Source of the DNA: Streptomyces sp. V1I1
GTDB lineage: Bacteria > Actinomycetota > Actinomycetes > Streptomycetales > Streptomycetaceae
Assembly: GCF_030817355.1 (NCBI RefSeq)
Contig: NZ_JAUSZH010000001.1
Span: 5,642,501-5,706,500 of the forward strand
Reading direction: 5' to 3'
Length of the DNA stretch: 64,000 nt
The notes under the pieces are model-generated. The model was not told where the DNA came from. It was given only the letters and a program-made list of their open reading frames with translations, and did no database searches. Positions 49,025 through 58,900 of the stretch are shown one piece after another (position 1 is the first letter of the stretch; each line of letters opens with the position of its first letter). The position numbers and the translations under genes were made by a program.

Positions 49025-49834
49025 TCACACCCCCGGCGCCGTCACGAAGTCGATCAGCTCCTCCACCCGCCCCAGCAGCTCCGGCTCCAGGTCCTTGTAC
49101 GACCTCACCCCCGACAGGATCCGCTGCCACGCGGCCCCCGTGTTCTCCGGCCAGCCCAGAGCGCGGCAGACGCCCGTCTTCCAGTCCTCGCCGCGCGGGA
49201 CCGTCGGCCAGGCGCGGATGCCCACCGAGGACGGCTTCACCGCCTCCCACACGTCGATGTACGGGTGGCCCACCACCAGGGCGTGGTCGCTGGAGATCTC
49301 GGACGCGATGCGGGACTCCTTCGAGCCCGGGACCAGGTGGTCCACCAGTACCCCGAGGCGCGCGTCCGGGCCCGGGGCGAAGGCCGTGACGATCGCGGGG
49401 AGGTCGTCGATGCCCTCCAGGTACTCCACCACCACCCCCTCGATCCGCAGATCGTCACCCCACACCTTCTCGACGAGCTCGGCGTCGTGGCGGCCCTCCA
49501 CGTAGATGCGCCCGGCGCGCGCGACCCGCGCGCGGGCGCCGGGGACCGCGAGGGAGCCCGAGGCCGTACGGACCGGGCGGGCCGCGGACGGCGACGTCGG
49601 GCGGACCAGGGTGACGACGCGGCCTTCCAGCAGGAAGCCCCGCGGGGCCAGCGGGAACACCCGGTGTTTGCCGAAGCGGTCCTCCAGGGTCACAGTCCCC
49701 GCCTCGCAGCGGATCACCGCGCCGCAGAAGCCCGTGCCGACCTCCTCCACGACCAGGTCCGGGTCGGCGGGGACCTCGGGAGCCGGCTGCTGCTTCTTCC
49801 AAGGTGGCGTCAGATCGGGGCTGTAGCTGCGCAT
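49025..49834 (-). CDS. DUF3097 domain protein
   Basis: A 269-aa protein from ATG 49834. VRRPTSP-like, RIYVEGRHDAELVEKVWGDDLR and VLVDHLVPGSKESRIA stretches place it in the actinobacterial DUF3097 family, and the EGRHDAEL segment resembles the TOPRIM-type metal-binding region of primases and nucleases. Conserved acidic residues (E in VEGRHD, DHLVPGSKE) could bind metal, so a nucleic-acid role is possible but unproven. It follows the MBL-fold gene on the same strand, 10 bp away. Confidence 0.85.
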   Translation of the reverse strand: MRSYSPDLTPPWKKQQPAPEVPADPDLVVEEVGTGFCGAVIRCEAGTVTLEDRFGKHRVFPLAPRGFLLEGRVVTLVRPTSPSAARPVRTASGSLAVPGARARVARAGRIYVEGRHDAELVEKVWGDDLRIEGVVVEYLEGIDDLPAIVTAFAPGPDARLGVLVDHLVPGSKESRIASEISSDHALVVGHPYIDVWEAVKPSSVGIRAWPTVPRGEDWKTGVCRALGWPENTGAAWQRILSGVRSYKDLEPELLGRVEELIDFVTAPGV

Positions 49835-49844
49835 TCGCCAGACG

Positions 49845-50567
49845 CTACGACACCCCGAACCGCGCCGCCAGCACGTCGCGTTGGACGCGTACGAACGCCG
49901 CGTCGACCACTGCCCCGTGCCCCGGCACGTACACCGCGTCCTCGCCGCCCAGGGACAGCAGCCGGTCCAGTGCAGCCGGCCAGCGGGACGGGATCGCGTC
50001 CGGGCCCGCCTGGGGTTCGCCCGACTCCTCCACCAGGTCGCCGCAGAACACCACCTCCGGGCTGCCCGGCACCAGGACGGCCAGATCGTGGCCCGAATGT
50101 CCTGGGCCCACATTCGCCAGCAGCACCTGGCGGCCGCCCAGCTCCAGCGTCCACTCCCCGCTCACCATGTGGTGCGGCACCACCAGCACGTCGACCGCCT
50201 GGGCCGCGTCGTCGACGGCTACCCCGTGGCGTACCGCCGAGCCCAGGATCTCGTCGCGCTCCCGCTTCATCAGATCGGCCACACCGACCGCGCCGTACAC
50301 CTGCGCCCCCGCGAACGCCGCCGTCCCCAGCACATGGTCGAAGTGGGGGTGGCTCAGTGCGATATGCGTCACCCGGCGGCCGCCCAGCAGCGCCTGCGCC
50401 TGGGTGCGGAGCTCGGCGCCCTCGCGGAGCGTGGAGCCCGTGTCGTACATGAGGACACCGCTGTCACCGGCGATCAGACCCACAGTCGCGTCCCAGACCG
50501 GCATCCGTCGGCGGCCCACCCCGTCGGCCAGCCGCTCCCAGCCGAACTCTTCCCAACTGACGTCCAT
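49845..50567 (-). CDS. MBL-fold metallo-hydrolase
   Basis: A 240-aa protein with the metal motif SHPHFDHVLGTAAF (HxHxDH), the upstream strand GVLMYDTGST and later GHSGHDLAVLV and VFCGDLVEES, giving the second histidine and bridging aspartate. No signal peptide. Substrate is unknown; relatives include lactonases and hydroxyacylglutathione hydrolases. It lies divergent to hrcA and directly upstream of the DUF3097 gene, so these two may be co-expressed. Confidence 0.88.
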   Translation of the reverse strand: MDVSWEEFGWERLADGVGRRRMPVWDATVGLIAGDSGVLMYDTGSTLREGAELRTQAQALLGGRRVTHIALSHPHFDHVLGTAAFAGAQVYGAVGVADLMKRERDEILGSAVRHGVAVDDAAQAVDVLVVPHHMVSGEWTLELGGRQVLLANVGPGHSGHDLAVLVPGSPEVVFCGDLVEESGEPQAGPDAIPSRWPAALDRLLSLGGEDAVYVPGHGAVVDAAFVRVQRDVLAARFGVS

Positions 50568-50624
50568 ACCGGGACGCTATCGGCAACGACCAGGGATGTC
50601 GCACGGTAGCGTGGTCGGCCGCCC

Positions 50625-50655
50625 TTGCTAGGGGCGTACCCCACGGCCGTACACT
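50625..50655 (+). promoter_or_regulatory. hrcA promoter candidate
   Basis: TTGCTA (50625-50630), a 19-bp spacer and TACACT (50650-50655). A transcript from here would start near 50662 and contain the CIRCE element in its 5' leader. Confidence 0.5.
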
Positions 50656-50670
50656 GGCACGGTGAAAGGC

Positions 50671-50695
50671 TGGCACTCGTATGCATCGAGTGCCA
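50671..50695. promoter_or_regulatory. CIRCE element (HrcA operator)
   Basis: TGGCACTC-N9-GAGTGCCA, an exact 8-bp inverted repeat with the 9-bp spacer of CIRCE (consensus TTAGCACTC-N9-GAGTGCTAA; here GGC/GCC replaces AGC/GCT). It lies 36 bp before the hrcA start, so HrcA should repress its own operon. Confidence 0.92.
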
Positions 50696-50731
50696 AGCAG
50701 TCGCCAGGGACCACAGCTGGAGGTGTGCGCG

Positions 50732-51757
50732 GTGCTCAGTGAACGCAGACTCGAGGTGCTGCGCGCCATCGTCCAGGACTATGTCGGCACCGAGGAGCCC
50801 GTCGGCTCCAAGGCGCTCACCGAGCGTCATAAGCTCGGCGTCTCGCCGGCCACTGTCCGCAACGACATGGCGGTGCTGGAGGAGGAAGGGTTCATCGCCC
50901 AGCCGCACACCAGCGCCGGACGCATCCCGACGGACAAGGGCTACCGGCTCTTCGTCGACAAGCTGGCGGGCGTCAAGCCGCTGTCGTCGCCCGAGCGCCG
51001 CGCCATCCAGAACTTCCTGGACGGAGCCGTCGACCTCGACGACGTAGTGGGCCGTACGGTACGGCTGCTGGCGCAGCTGACCCGGCAGGTCGCCGTCGTC
51101 CAGTACCCCTCGCTGACCCGGTCCACCGTCCGGCACGTGGAGCTCCTCTCCCTCGCGCCCGCCCGGCTGATGCTGGTGCTGATCACGGACACCGGACGGG
51201 TCGAGCAGCGCATGATCGACTGCCCCGCGCCGTTCGGTGACACCTCGCTCGCGGACCTGCGGGCCCGGCTCAACAGCCGGGTCGTCGGGCGCCGCTTCGC
51301 GGATGTGCCGCAGCTGGTGCAGGATCTTCCCGATTCCTTCGAGGCGGAGGACCGCGGGACCGTCTCCACGGTGCTCTCGACCCTGCTCGAAACCCTGGTC
51401 GAGGAGACCGAGGAGCGTCTGGTGATCGGCGGCACCGCCAATCTGACGCGCTTCGGGCACGATTTCCCGCTGACGATCAGGCCGGTGCTGGAGGCGCTCG
51501 AGGAGCATGTGGTGCTCCTCAAGCTGCTCGGCGAGGCCAAGGAATCGGGCGGTATGGGCATGACCGTACGGATCGGTCATGAGAACGCCCATGAGGGCCT
51601 CAACTCCACGTCCGTGGTCGCGGTCGGCTACGGTTCGGGCGACGAGGCAGTTGCCAAACTCGGCGTGGTCGGACCGACCCGCATGGACTACCCCGGAACG
51701 ATGGGAGCGGTACGCGCAGTGGCACGTTACGTCGGACAGATCCTGGCGGAGTCGTAA
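50732..51757 (+). CDS. hrcA: heat-inducible transcription repressor
   Basis: A 341-aa protein from GTG 50732 (GGAGG eight bases upstream). The winged-helix N-terminus ([46 protein letters not shown]) binds CIRCE; the GAF-like and dimerisation parts follow ([42 protein letters not shown] at the end). HrcA represses groE and dnaJ heat-shock genes in many actinobacteria. A CIRCE element lies just upstream, and dnaJ starts at the base after its stop. Confidence 0.97.
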   Translation: MLSERRLEVLRAIVQDYVGTEEPVGSKALTERHKLGVSPATVRNDMAVLEEEGFIAQPHTSAGRIPTDKGYRLFVDKLAGVKPLSSPERRAIQNFLDGAVDLDDVVGRTVRLLAQLTRQVAVVQYPSLTRSTVRHVELLSLAPARLMLVLITDTGRVEQRMIDCPAPFGDTSLADLRARLNSRVVGRRFADVPQLVQDLPDSFEAEDRGTVSTVLSTLLETLVEETEERLVIGGTANLTRFGHDFPLTIRPVLEALEEHVVLLKLLGEAKESGGMGMTVRIGHENAHEGLNSTSVVAVGYGSGDEAVAKLGVVGPTRMDYPGTMGAVRAVARYVGQILAES

Positions 51758-52894
51758 GTGGCCACGGACTACTACGCCGTACTCGGCGTGCGCCGCGACG
51801 CATCACAGGACGAGATCAAGAAGGCCTTCCGCCGCCTTGCGCGCGAACTCCACCCGGATGTGAATCCGGACCCGAAGACGCAGGAGCGCTTCAAGGAGAT
51901 CAACGCCGCCTACGAGGTGCTGTCGGACCCGCAGAAGAAGCAGGTCTACGACCTCGGCGGAGACCCGCTTTCGCAGGCGGGCGGCGGAGGCGCGGGCGGC
52001 TTCGGAGCCGGTGGCTTCGGGAACTTCTCGGACATCATGGACGCGTTCTTCGGTACGGCGTCGCAGCGCGGGCCGAGGTCGCGTACGCGGCGCGGCCAGG
52101 ACGCGATGATCCGGCTGGAGATCGACCTCAACGAGGCGGCCTTCGGTACGACCAAGGACATCCAGGTCGACACGGCGGTCGTCTGCACGACGTGCTCGGG
52201 TGAGGGCGCGGCGCCGGGCACCTCGGCGCAGACCTGCGACATGTGCCGCGGCCGCGGTGAGGTCTCGCAGGTGACGCGGTCCTTCCTGGGCCAGGTCATG
52301 ACGTCGCGGCCGTGCCCGCAGTGCCAGGGCTTCGGCACGGTCGTGCCGACGCCGTGCCCGGAGTGCGCCGGCGACGGCCGTATCCGGTCCCGTCGCACGC
52401 TGACCGTGAAGATCCCGGCCGGCGTCGACAACGGCACGCGCATCCAGCTCGCCGGTGAGGGCGAGGTCGGCCCCGGCGGCGGCCCCGCGGGTGATCTGTA
52501 CGTCGAGATCCACGAGCTGCCGCACGCGGTCTTCCAGCGGCGCGGCGACGATCTGCACTGCACGGTGACCATCCCGATGACGGCGGCGGCGCTGGGCACG
52601 AAGTGCCCGCTGGAGACGCTGGACGGCGTGGAGGACGTCGACATCCGCCCGGGTACGCAGTCGGGGCAGTCGATCCCGTTGCACGGGCGCGGCATCACAC
52701 ACCTGCGGGGCGGGGGCCGCGGCGACCTGATCGTGCACGTCGAGGTGATGACCCCGTCGAAGCTGGACGCGGATCAGGAGCGGCTGCTGCGGGACCTGGC
52801 GAAGCTGCGCGGGGAGGAGCGGCCGACGGGCCAGTTCCAGCCGGGCCAGCAGGGCCTGTTCTCCCGCCTGAAGGACGCGTTCAACGGCCGGTAA
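51758..52894 (+). CDS. dnaJ: chaperone DnaJ
   Basis: A 378-aa type I J-protein from GTG. The J domain has the HPD motif (RELHPDVNPD), followed by a Gly-rich linker, four zinc-binding CxxCxGxG repeats (CTTCSGEG, CDMCRGRG, CPQCQGFG, CPECAGDG) and the C-terminal substrate-binding domain. It stimulates DnaK ATPase. The start directly abuts the hrcA stop, so translation is probably coupled and under the same CIRCE control. It is the hrcA-linked DnaJ (often DnaJ2), not the one in the dnaK operon. Confidence 0.97.
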   Translation: MATDYYAVLGVRRDASQDEIKKAFRRLARELHPDVNPDPKTQERFKEINAAYEVLSDPQKKQVYDLGGDPLSQAGGGGAGGFGAGGFGNFSDIMDAFFGTASQRGPRSRTRRGQDAMIRLEIDLNEAAFGTTKDIQVDTAVVCTTCSGEGAAPGTSAQTCDMCRGRGEVSQVTRSFLGQVMTSRPCPQCQGFGTVVPTPCPECAGDGRIRSRRTLTVKIPAGVDNGTRIQLAGEGEVGPGGGPAGDLYVEIHELPHAVFQRRGDDLHCTVTIPMTAAALGTKCPLETLDGVEDVDIRPGTQSGQSIPLHGRGITHLRGGGRGDLIVHVEVMTPSKLDADQERLLRDLAKLRGEERPTGQFQPGQQGLFSRLKDAFNGR

Positions 52895-52897
52895 GCG

Positions 52898-52987
52898 GAG
52901 TCACCGGGTTCGCGGTTGCCGTTGGCCAGGGGGGTTGGTGGGAGTCAACCGGGTTCGCGGTCGCCGTGGGCCAGGGGGCGTTGGTGG
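52898..52987 (+). repeat. two tandem copies of a 44-46-bp unit after dnaJ
   Basis: Copy 1 52898-52941 and copy 2 52942-52987 share GAGTCAACCGGGTTCGCGG and GGCCAGGGGG(C/G)GTTGGTGG with few changes. They lie just after the dnaJ stop in a 229-bp gap otherwise without a gene. Confidence 0.8.
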
Positions 52988-53123
52988 TTGCTGTCGGTGG
53001 TGGGTTTCGCGGGCGGGCCCCAAGCTGTCCTCGAAGGGCGTACGGGTGCCTGGGGGCCAGCCCCCGGTTAACGAACAGAACGCCGGATTCGGTGGTGCGG
53101 GAGTGACATGGCACCATGCCTGC

Positions 53124-54194
53124 ATGTCCTCCGCACTGGCCGATCTTTGCCGTTATCCGATCGTGCAGGCCCCCATGGCGGGCGGCGCATCCTGTCCGCA
53201 GCTCGCCGCCGCCGTGTCCGAAGCCGGTGGGCTCGGGTTCCTGGCTGCCGGGTACAAGACCGCGGACGGCATGTACCAGGAGGTCAAACAGGTCCGCGGG
53301 CTCACCGGGCAGCCCTTCGGCGTCAATCTCTTCATGCCGCAGCCCAACACCGCCGACCCCGCCGCCGTCGAGGTCTACCGGCATCAGCTCGCCGGTGAGG
53401 CCGCCTGGTACGAGACACCGCTCGGCGACCCCGACTCGGGGCGGGACGACGGGTACGAGGCCAAGCTCGCCATCCTCCTCGACGATCCGGTTCCCGTTGT
53501 CTCCTTCACCTTCGGCTGTCCGACCCGCGATGTGCTCGACTCCTTCGCCAAGGCCGGGACCTTCACCGTCGTCACCGTCACCACGCCCGAAGAGGCGCAG
53601 GCCGCGCAGTGGGCCGGGGCGGATGCCGTGTGTGTGCAGGGCGTCGAGGCCGGCGGACACCAGGGCACCCACCGGGACGACCCGGCGACCGACGGCTCCG
53701 GCATCGGGCTGCTCTCGCTCGTCGCGCTGGTCCGCGAGTCCGTGCAGCTGCCTGTCATCGCCGCGGGCGGCCTGATGCGCGGCGGTCAGATCGCCGGCGT
53801 GCTCGCGGCCGGCGCGGGCGCGGCGCAGCTCGGGACGGCGTTCCTGGTCTGCCCCGAGTCCGGCGCGAACGCGCTGCACAAGCAGGCCATGACCAACCCG
53901 CTGTTCGTACGCACCGAACTCACCCGCGCCTTCTCCGGGCGGCCCGCCCGCGGTCTCGTCAACCGCTTCATGCGCGAGCACGGCCCGTACGCCCCCGCCG
54001 CCTACCCCCAGGTGCACCATCTGACGAGCCCTCTGCGCAAGGCCGCCGCCAAGGCGGGCGACCCCCAGGGCATGGCGCTCTGGGCCGGGCAGGGCCACAA
54101 GATGGCGCGCGACCTGCCCGCAGGCCGGCTTGTCGACGTCCTCGTCGCCGAACTGGACTCCGCGCGCGCGGCGCTGGCCCTGGGCCGTTCCTGA
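53124..54194 (+). CDS. nitronate monooxygenase (NPD family)
   Basis: A 356-aa TIM-barrel flavoprotein. IVQAPMAGGASCPQLAAAVSEAGGLGFLAAGY is the family's N-terminal FMN stretch, VSFTFGCP and VQGVEAGGHQGTH hold the flavin phosphate and proposed catalytic histidine, and PVIAAGGLMRGG and GAGAAQLGTAFLVCPES complete the FMN site. It oxidises nitronates to carbonyl compounds, which may detoxify propionate-3-nitronate. ATG 53124 is the start that leaves SSALADLCRYPIVQAPM. Its TGA overlaps the rsmE ATG by one base. Confidence 0.92.
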   Translation: MSSALADLCRYPIVQAPMAGGASCPQLAAAVSEAGGLGFLAAGYKTADGMYQEVKQVRGLTGQPFGVNLFMPQPNTADPAAVEVYRHQLAGEAAWYETPLGDPDSGRDDGYEAKLAILLDDPVPVVSFTFGCPTRDVLDSFAKAGTFTVVTVTTPEEAQAAQWAGADAVCVQGVEAGGHQGTHRDDPATDGSGIGLLSLVALVRESVQLPVIAAGGLMRGGQIAGVLAAGAGAAQLGTAFLVCPESGANALHKQAMTNPLFVRTELTRAFSGRPARGLVNRFMREHGPYAPAAYPQVHHLTSPLRKAAAKAGDPQGMALWAGQGHKMARDLPAGRLVDVLVAELDSARAALALGRS

Positions 54195-54937
54195 TGACCG
54201 CGCCCGTATTCGTCGTCGACTCCCTGGAGGGCGTGGGGCCGGGTGCGGTCCTGACCCTGGACGGGCCCGAGGGGCGGCACGCCGTCTCCGTACGCAGACT
54301 GCAGTCCGGCGAGGACATCGTGCTCACGGACGGCCGCGGACGCGGTGCGGCGGGCGTCGTCCTGCGGACCGAGGGCAAGGACCGGCTGATCGTCGAGCCG
54401 TTCGAATTCCCTACGGAGCCCGAGCCGACGCCCCGTATCACCGTCGTCCAGGCCCTCCCCAAGGGCGACCGCGGCGAACTCGCCGTCGAGACCATGACGG
54501 AGACCGGCGTCGACGGGGTCGTGCCGTGGGCGGCCGCGCGCTGCATCACACAGTGGAAGGGCGAGCGGGGCGCCAAGGCGCTCGCCAAGTGGCGGGCGAC
54601 GGCTCGCGAGGCGGGCAAGCAGTCACGCAGGCTCCGCTTCCCGGAGGTCGCGGACGCCGCAACGACCAAGCAGGTTGCGGCACTTCTCGCCAAAGCCGAT
54701 TTCGCGGCGGTGTTGCACGAGGAGGGGGCCGAACCGCTGGCCACCGCGGCGCTGCCGACGGAGGGGTCGATCGTGCTGGTGGTGGGGCCCGAAGGGGGCG
54801 TGTCGCCGGAGGAGTTGACGGCGTTCGCGGACGCGGGTGCGAAGCCGTACCGGCTGGGCCGCAGTGTGCTGCGCACGTCGACGGCGGGTACGGCGGCGAC
54901 GGCGCTGCTGCTGGGCCGTACGGGCCGCTGGTCCTGA
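54194..54937 (+). CDS. rsmE: 16S rRNA (uracil-1498-N3)-methyltransferase
   Basis: A 247-aa SPOUT methyltransferase. An N-terminal PUA-like part is followed by the knotted domain with VQALPKGDRGELAVETMTETG, VVGPEGGVSPEE and LGRSVLRTSTAG, the usual RsmE motifs (the last normally LGxRILRxETA). It methylates U1498 in the decoding site of 16S rRNA. Start and upstream stop overlap (TGATG), so it is translationally coupled to the monooxygenase gene. Confidence 0.95.
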   Translation: MTAPVFVVDSLEGVGPGAVLTLDGPEGRHAVSVRRLQSGEDIVLTDGRGRGAAGVVLRTEGKDRLIVEPFEFPTEPEPTPRITVVQALPKGDRGELAVETMTETGVDGVVPWAAARCITQWKGERGAKALAKWRATAREAGKQSRRLRFPEVADAATTKQVAALLAKADFAAVLHEEGAEPLATAALPTEGSIVLVVGPEGGVSPEELTAFADAGAKPYRLGRSVLRTSTAGTAATALLLGRTGRWS

Positions 54938-54959
54938 CGCTGCGTCTGCGGCGGGGCCA

Positions 54960-55310
54960 CGCGGCGGAGCCGCAAAATCGGATACAGCCCCTACCCTCCC
55001 CTTCCCGAACTGGGGGCAAGCCCCCAGACCCCCGGTACGCCCTTCGGGCGTTGTCCTCAATCGCCGGACGGGCTTGATTTCCGCCGGTCGGCCTGACGAT
55101 GGTCGACCGGCGGAACTTCAAGTCCGCCGGGCGAAATTCAAGCCTCGTGGGGGTCCCCCCGGACGAAGTCTGGGGGATTTGAGGCGCGGTCCCGGACGCG
55201 AAATCAAGCCTCTCCGGCGATTGAGGAGCGGGGTCCGTGGCGGAGCCCCGGAAATCAGCCTCGCCGGCGCTTGAGGCGCGGGATCTGGGGCGGAGCCCCG
55301 GGTTCGGGCC
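54960..55310. repeat. intergenic mosaic repeat after rsmE
   Basis: In a 445-bp gap without a gene. Modules in order: CGGAGCCGCAAAATCGGATACAGCCCC, CTTCCCGAACTGGGGGCAAGC, CCTCAATCGCCGGACGGGCTTG, GTGGGGGTCCCCCCGGACG with AAGTCTGGGGGATTTG, and two GAGGNGCGGG...GGCGGAGCCCCGG units. The same order recurs at 61600-61885. Confidence 0.88.
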
Positions 55311-55382
55311 CGCCCGAACCGTGTCGGTGCATGGCGGCAAGCGGTCTACCGCAGCCGGGGCCGCAGTGGGAGCCTGCCCCTC

Positions 55383-55931
55383 ATGAGGGCCATGAGACGA
55401 ATACGCTACCCGCGAACCCTCGCCGCAATCGGCACTGCCGGCGCGGCAGTTGTGGGTGTCGCGGCCTGTGAGCCGACGACCGGCGGACTGAGTTCCGTCG
55501 CCGTCGCGATCACCACCGACAAGACGGGGACCAGCACACTCGAACGCCTCGGCTTCGATGTGCGCTGGCTCAGCTGTACGGCGACGATCAATGGCGGCAA
55601 AGCCGGTACCGGAGCGACCAAGTCGCCCTCCCCGTCGCGCGGCGCCACCGTCGACTGCCAGGGCGAGACCAACTCGGAACAGGACATCACGCTCAAGGGC
55701 AAGGTGACGGAGGAGCGTTCGGGGAGGTGTGTACGCGGCGATCTGATCGCGAAGGTCGACCGCAAGGTCGTCTTCCAGGCCACCGTGCTCGGCAACTGCT
55801 CCGGCGCGCCGACCCGTTCGCCCACCCGTTCCCCCAACCGTCCGCCCAGCCACTCGCCGAGCGGGGCCCCGGGTGCCACCGTGACCGTGACCGTGACCGT
55901 CACCGCGACGCCCGATCCGCCGCGCAAGTGA
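55383..55931 (+). CDS. lipoprotein of unknown function
   Basis: A 182-aa protein. Arg-rich n-region, hydrophobic stretch (RTLAAIGTAGAAVVGVAAC) and lipobox VAAC with Cys29 as the acylated residue. The mature part has three further cysteines (LSCTATI, VDCQGE, GRCVRGD) and one in GNCSG, then a Ser/Pro/Arg-rich and Thr/Val-rich low-complexity tail. Anchored on the outer membrane face; no enzyme motif. Confidence 0.85.
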   Translation: MRAMRRIRYPRTLAAIGTAGAAVVGVAACEPTTGGLSSVAVAITTDKTGTSTLERLGFDVRWLSCTATINGGKAGTGATKSPSPSRGATVDCQGETNSEQDITLKGKVTEERSGRCVRGDLIAKVDRKVVFQATVLGNCSGAPTRSPTRSPNRPPSHSPSGAPGATVTVTVTVTATPDPPRK

Positions 55932-55977
55932 TCCGAAAGCCGTGACCAGGCGGCGACTGCCTGCCTAGGGTGACGGT

Positions 55978-58900
55978 GTGACGCACCCTGCCTACCTCCG
56001 GTATCCGCATGTCCACGGCGAGTTGATCGCCTTCACCGCAGAGGACGACGTCTGGGTCGCCCCGCTCGACGGCGGCCGGGCCTGGCGCGTCAGCGCCGAC
56101 AACGTTCCGGTGAACCACCCCAGGATCTCGCCCGACGGCACGCACATCGCATGGTCGTCGCAGCTGGCCGGCGCGCCCGAGGTGCACCTTGCGCCCATCG
56201 ACGGCGGGCCCGCGGACCGGCTTACGTACTGGGGCAGCGGAAGGACGTCCGTCCGCGGCTGGACCCCGGACGGCGAGGTCCTCGCGATCAGTACGTACGG
56301 CCAGGCCTCGCTGCGCCGCAGCTGGGCGCGGGCGGTGCCGCTCGACGGCGGGCCCGCGACCGTCCTGCCGTACGGGCCCGTGGGCGATGTGGCGTACGGT
56401 CCGCACACAGTGCTGCTCTCCGCCACCATGGGGCGCGAGGCCGCCGCCTGGAAGCGCTACCGGGGCGGTACGGCGGGCAAGTTGTGGATCGACCGGGCGG
56501 GCGACGGGGAGTTCGTACGCCTGCATGAGGAGCTCGACGGGAACATCGAGTACCCGCTGTGGGCGGGGGACCGGATCGCCTTCCTCTCCGACCACGAAGG
56601 CGTGGGGGCGGTGTACTCGTCCCTGGCCGACGGGTCCGATCTGCGGCGGCACACCGGAGTTGACGGCTTTTACGCCCGCCACGCCGCCACCGACGGCACC
56701 CGGGTCGCCTACGCCTCGGCCGGTCAGCTGTGGCTCCTCGACGACCTCGACGGCGCCGAGCCCCGCCGGCTCGACATCCGGCTCGGCGGCCAGCGCACCG
56801 ATCTGCGGCCCCGCCCCGTCAAGGCCGACTACAACCTGGGCACCGCCACGCCCGACCACACGGGCCGCGGCAGCGCGGTGGAGATCCGCGGCGGCGTCCA
56901 CTGGGTCACCCACCGGGAAGGACCCGCGCGGGCGCTCGCCGTGGAGCCCGGCGTGCGGGCGAGGCTGCCTCGCACCTTCCGGGTCGACGGTGAGGAGCAC
57001 GTCGTCTGGGTCACCGACGCCGAGGGTGACGACGCCCTCGAATTCGCGCCGGCCACCGGCAAGGCGCCCGGCGCGACGCCGCGCAGGCTCGGCGCGGGAC
57101 GGCTCGGCCGGGTCCTGAGCCTGGCCGTCGCCCCCGACGGCAGCCGCGCCGCCGTCGCCTCGCACGACGGCCGCGTACTGCTCGTCGAACGCGAGTCGGG
57201 CGAGGTCCGCGAGGTCGACCGCAGCGAGCACGGCGAGGCCACCGGCCTGGCCTTCTCGCCGGACTCCGGCTGGCTCGCCTGGTCGCACCCGGGGCACGAT
57301 CCGCTGCGCCAGCTCAAGCTCGCCAACACCGCCGATCTGTCGGTGTCCGAGGCGACCCCGCTGCGCTTCTGCGACTTCCAGCCCGCATTCACGCTCGACG
57401 GCAAGCACCTCGCGTTCCTCTCCGAGCGCGCCTTCGACCCGGTCTACGACACGCATGTCTTCGACCTCGCGTTCGTCGGCGGCTGCCGCCCGCACCTGAT
57501 CACGCTCGCGGCCACGACGCCGTCGCCGTTCGGACCGCAGCGCCACGGGCGGGCCTTCGAGGCGGACAAGGACCAGCGGCAGCAGGACGGCGAGGAGAGC
57601 GGCGTCCCGGTGACCCGTATCGACCTCGAGGGACTCGCCGACCGGATAGTGCCGTTCCCCGTCGAGGCCGCCCGCTACTCCACGCTGCGCGCCGCCAAGG
57701 ACGGGCTGCTGTGGCTGCACCACCCGCTGCGCGGCGTCCTCGGCACGACCCGCGCCACGCCCGACGACCCGGGGCCCAAGACCGCGCTGGAGCGGTACGA
57801 CCTGGTCCAGCAGCAGATCGAGGAACTCTCCTCGGACGCTGCGGGCTTCCAGGTCAGCGGCGACGGAAAGCGGGTGCTGCTGTACACCGACGGCAAGCTC
57901 AAGGTGGTGCCGAGCGACCGCAGGGCCTCGCGCGACGAGGACAGCGACACCAACATCACCGTCGACCTCTCGCGCGTACGCGGCAGTGTCGACCCGGCCG
58001 CCGAATGGCGGCAGATGTACGACGAGGCCGGCCGGCTGATGCGCGACAACTTCTGGCGCGCGGACCTCGGCGGCGTCGACTGGGACGGCGTACTCGACCG
58101 CTACCGCCCGGTGCTGAAGCGCGTGGCCACCCACGACGATCTGATGGACCTTCTGTGGGAGGTACAGGGCGAGCTCGGCACTTCGCACGCGTACGTCACG
58201 CCGCGCGGCGGGTACGGGAACAGCTCGACGCGGCAGGGGCTGCTGGGCGCGGACATCTCCCGGGCGGCGGACGGCGCGTGGCGCATCGACCGCATCCTGC
58301 CGTCCGAGACGTCCGACCCGAAGGCCCACTCGCCCCTCGCCGCACCGGGCGTCGCGGTGCGCGCGGGCGACGCGATCCTCGCGGTGGACGGCCGCCCGGT
58401 GGACCCCGTCGCCGGGCCGGGGCCGCTGTTGGTCGGCGCGGCGGGCAAGCCCGTCGAACTGACCATCTCCCCGGCGGGCGGCGGCGATCCGCGGCACGCG
58501 GTCGTCGTCCCCCTCGCCGACGAGGAGCCGCTGCGCTACCACGCGTGGGTGTCAGGCCGGCGTGCGTACGTCCATGAGAAGTCCGGCGGCCGGCTGGGCT
58601 ATCTGCACGTCCCCGACATGCAGGCGCCGGGCTGGGCACAGATCCACCGGGACCTGCGGGTCGAGGTGGCGCGCGAGGGGCTGGTCGTGGACGTACGGGA
58701 GAACCGCGGCGGGCATACGTCCCAGCTCGTCGTGGAGAAGCTGGCGCGCCGGATCGTGGGCTGGGACCTGCCGCGCGGGATGCAGCCCTTCAGCTACCCC
58801 CAGGACGCGCCGCGGGGCCCGGTCGTCGCGGTGGCGAACGAGTTCTCCGGCTCGGACGGTGACATCGTCAACGCGGCGATCAAGGCGCTGGGCATCGGCC

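Noticed and set aside
55900..58542. 880-codon open frame opposite the tricorn gene
   Set aside because: Composition is low-complexity and shadow-like (Arg/Gly/Val/Ala), whereas the plus strand has complete protease motifs.
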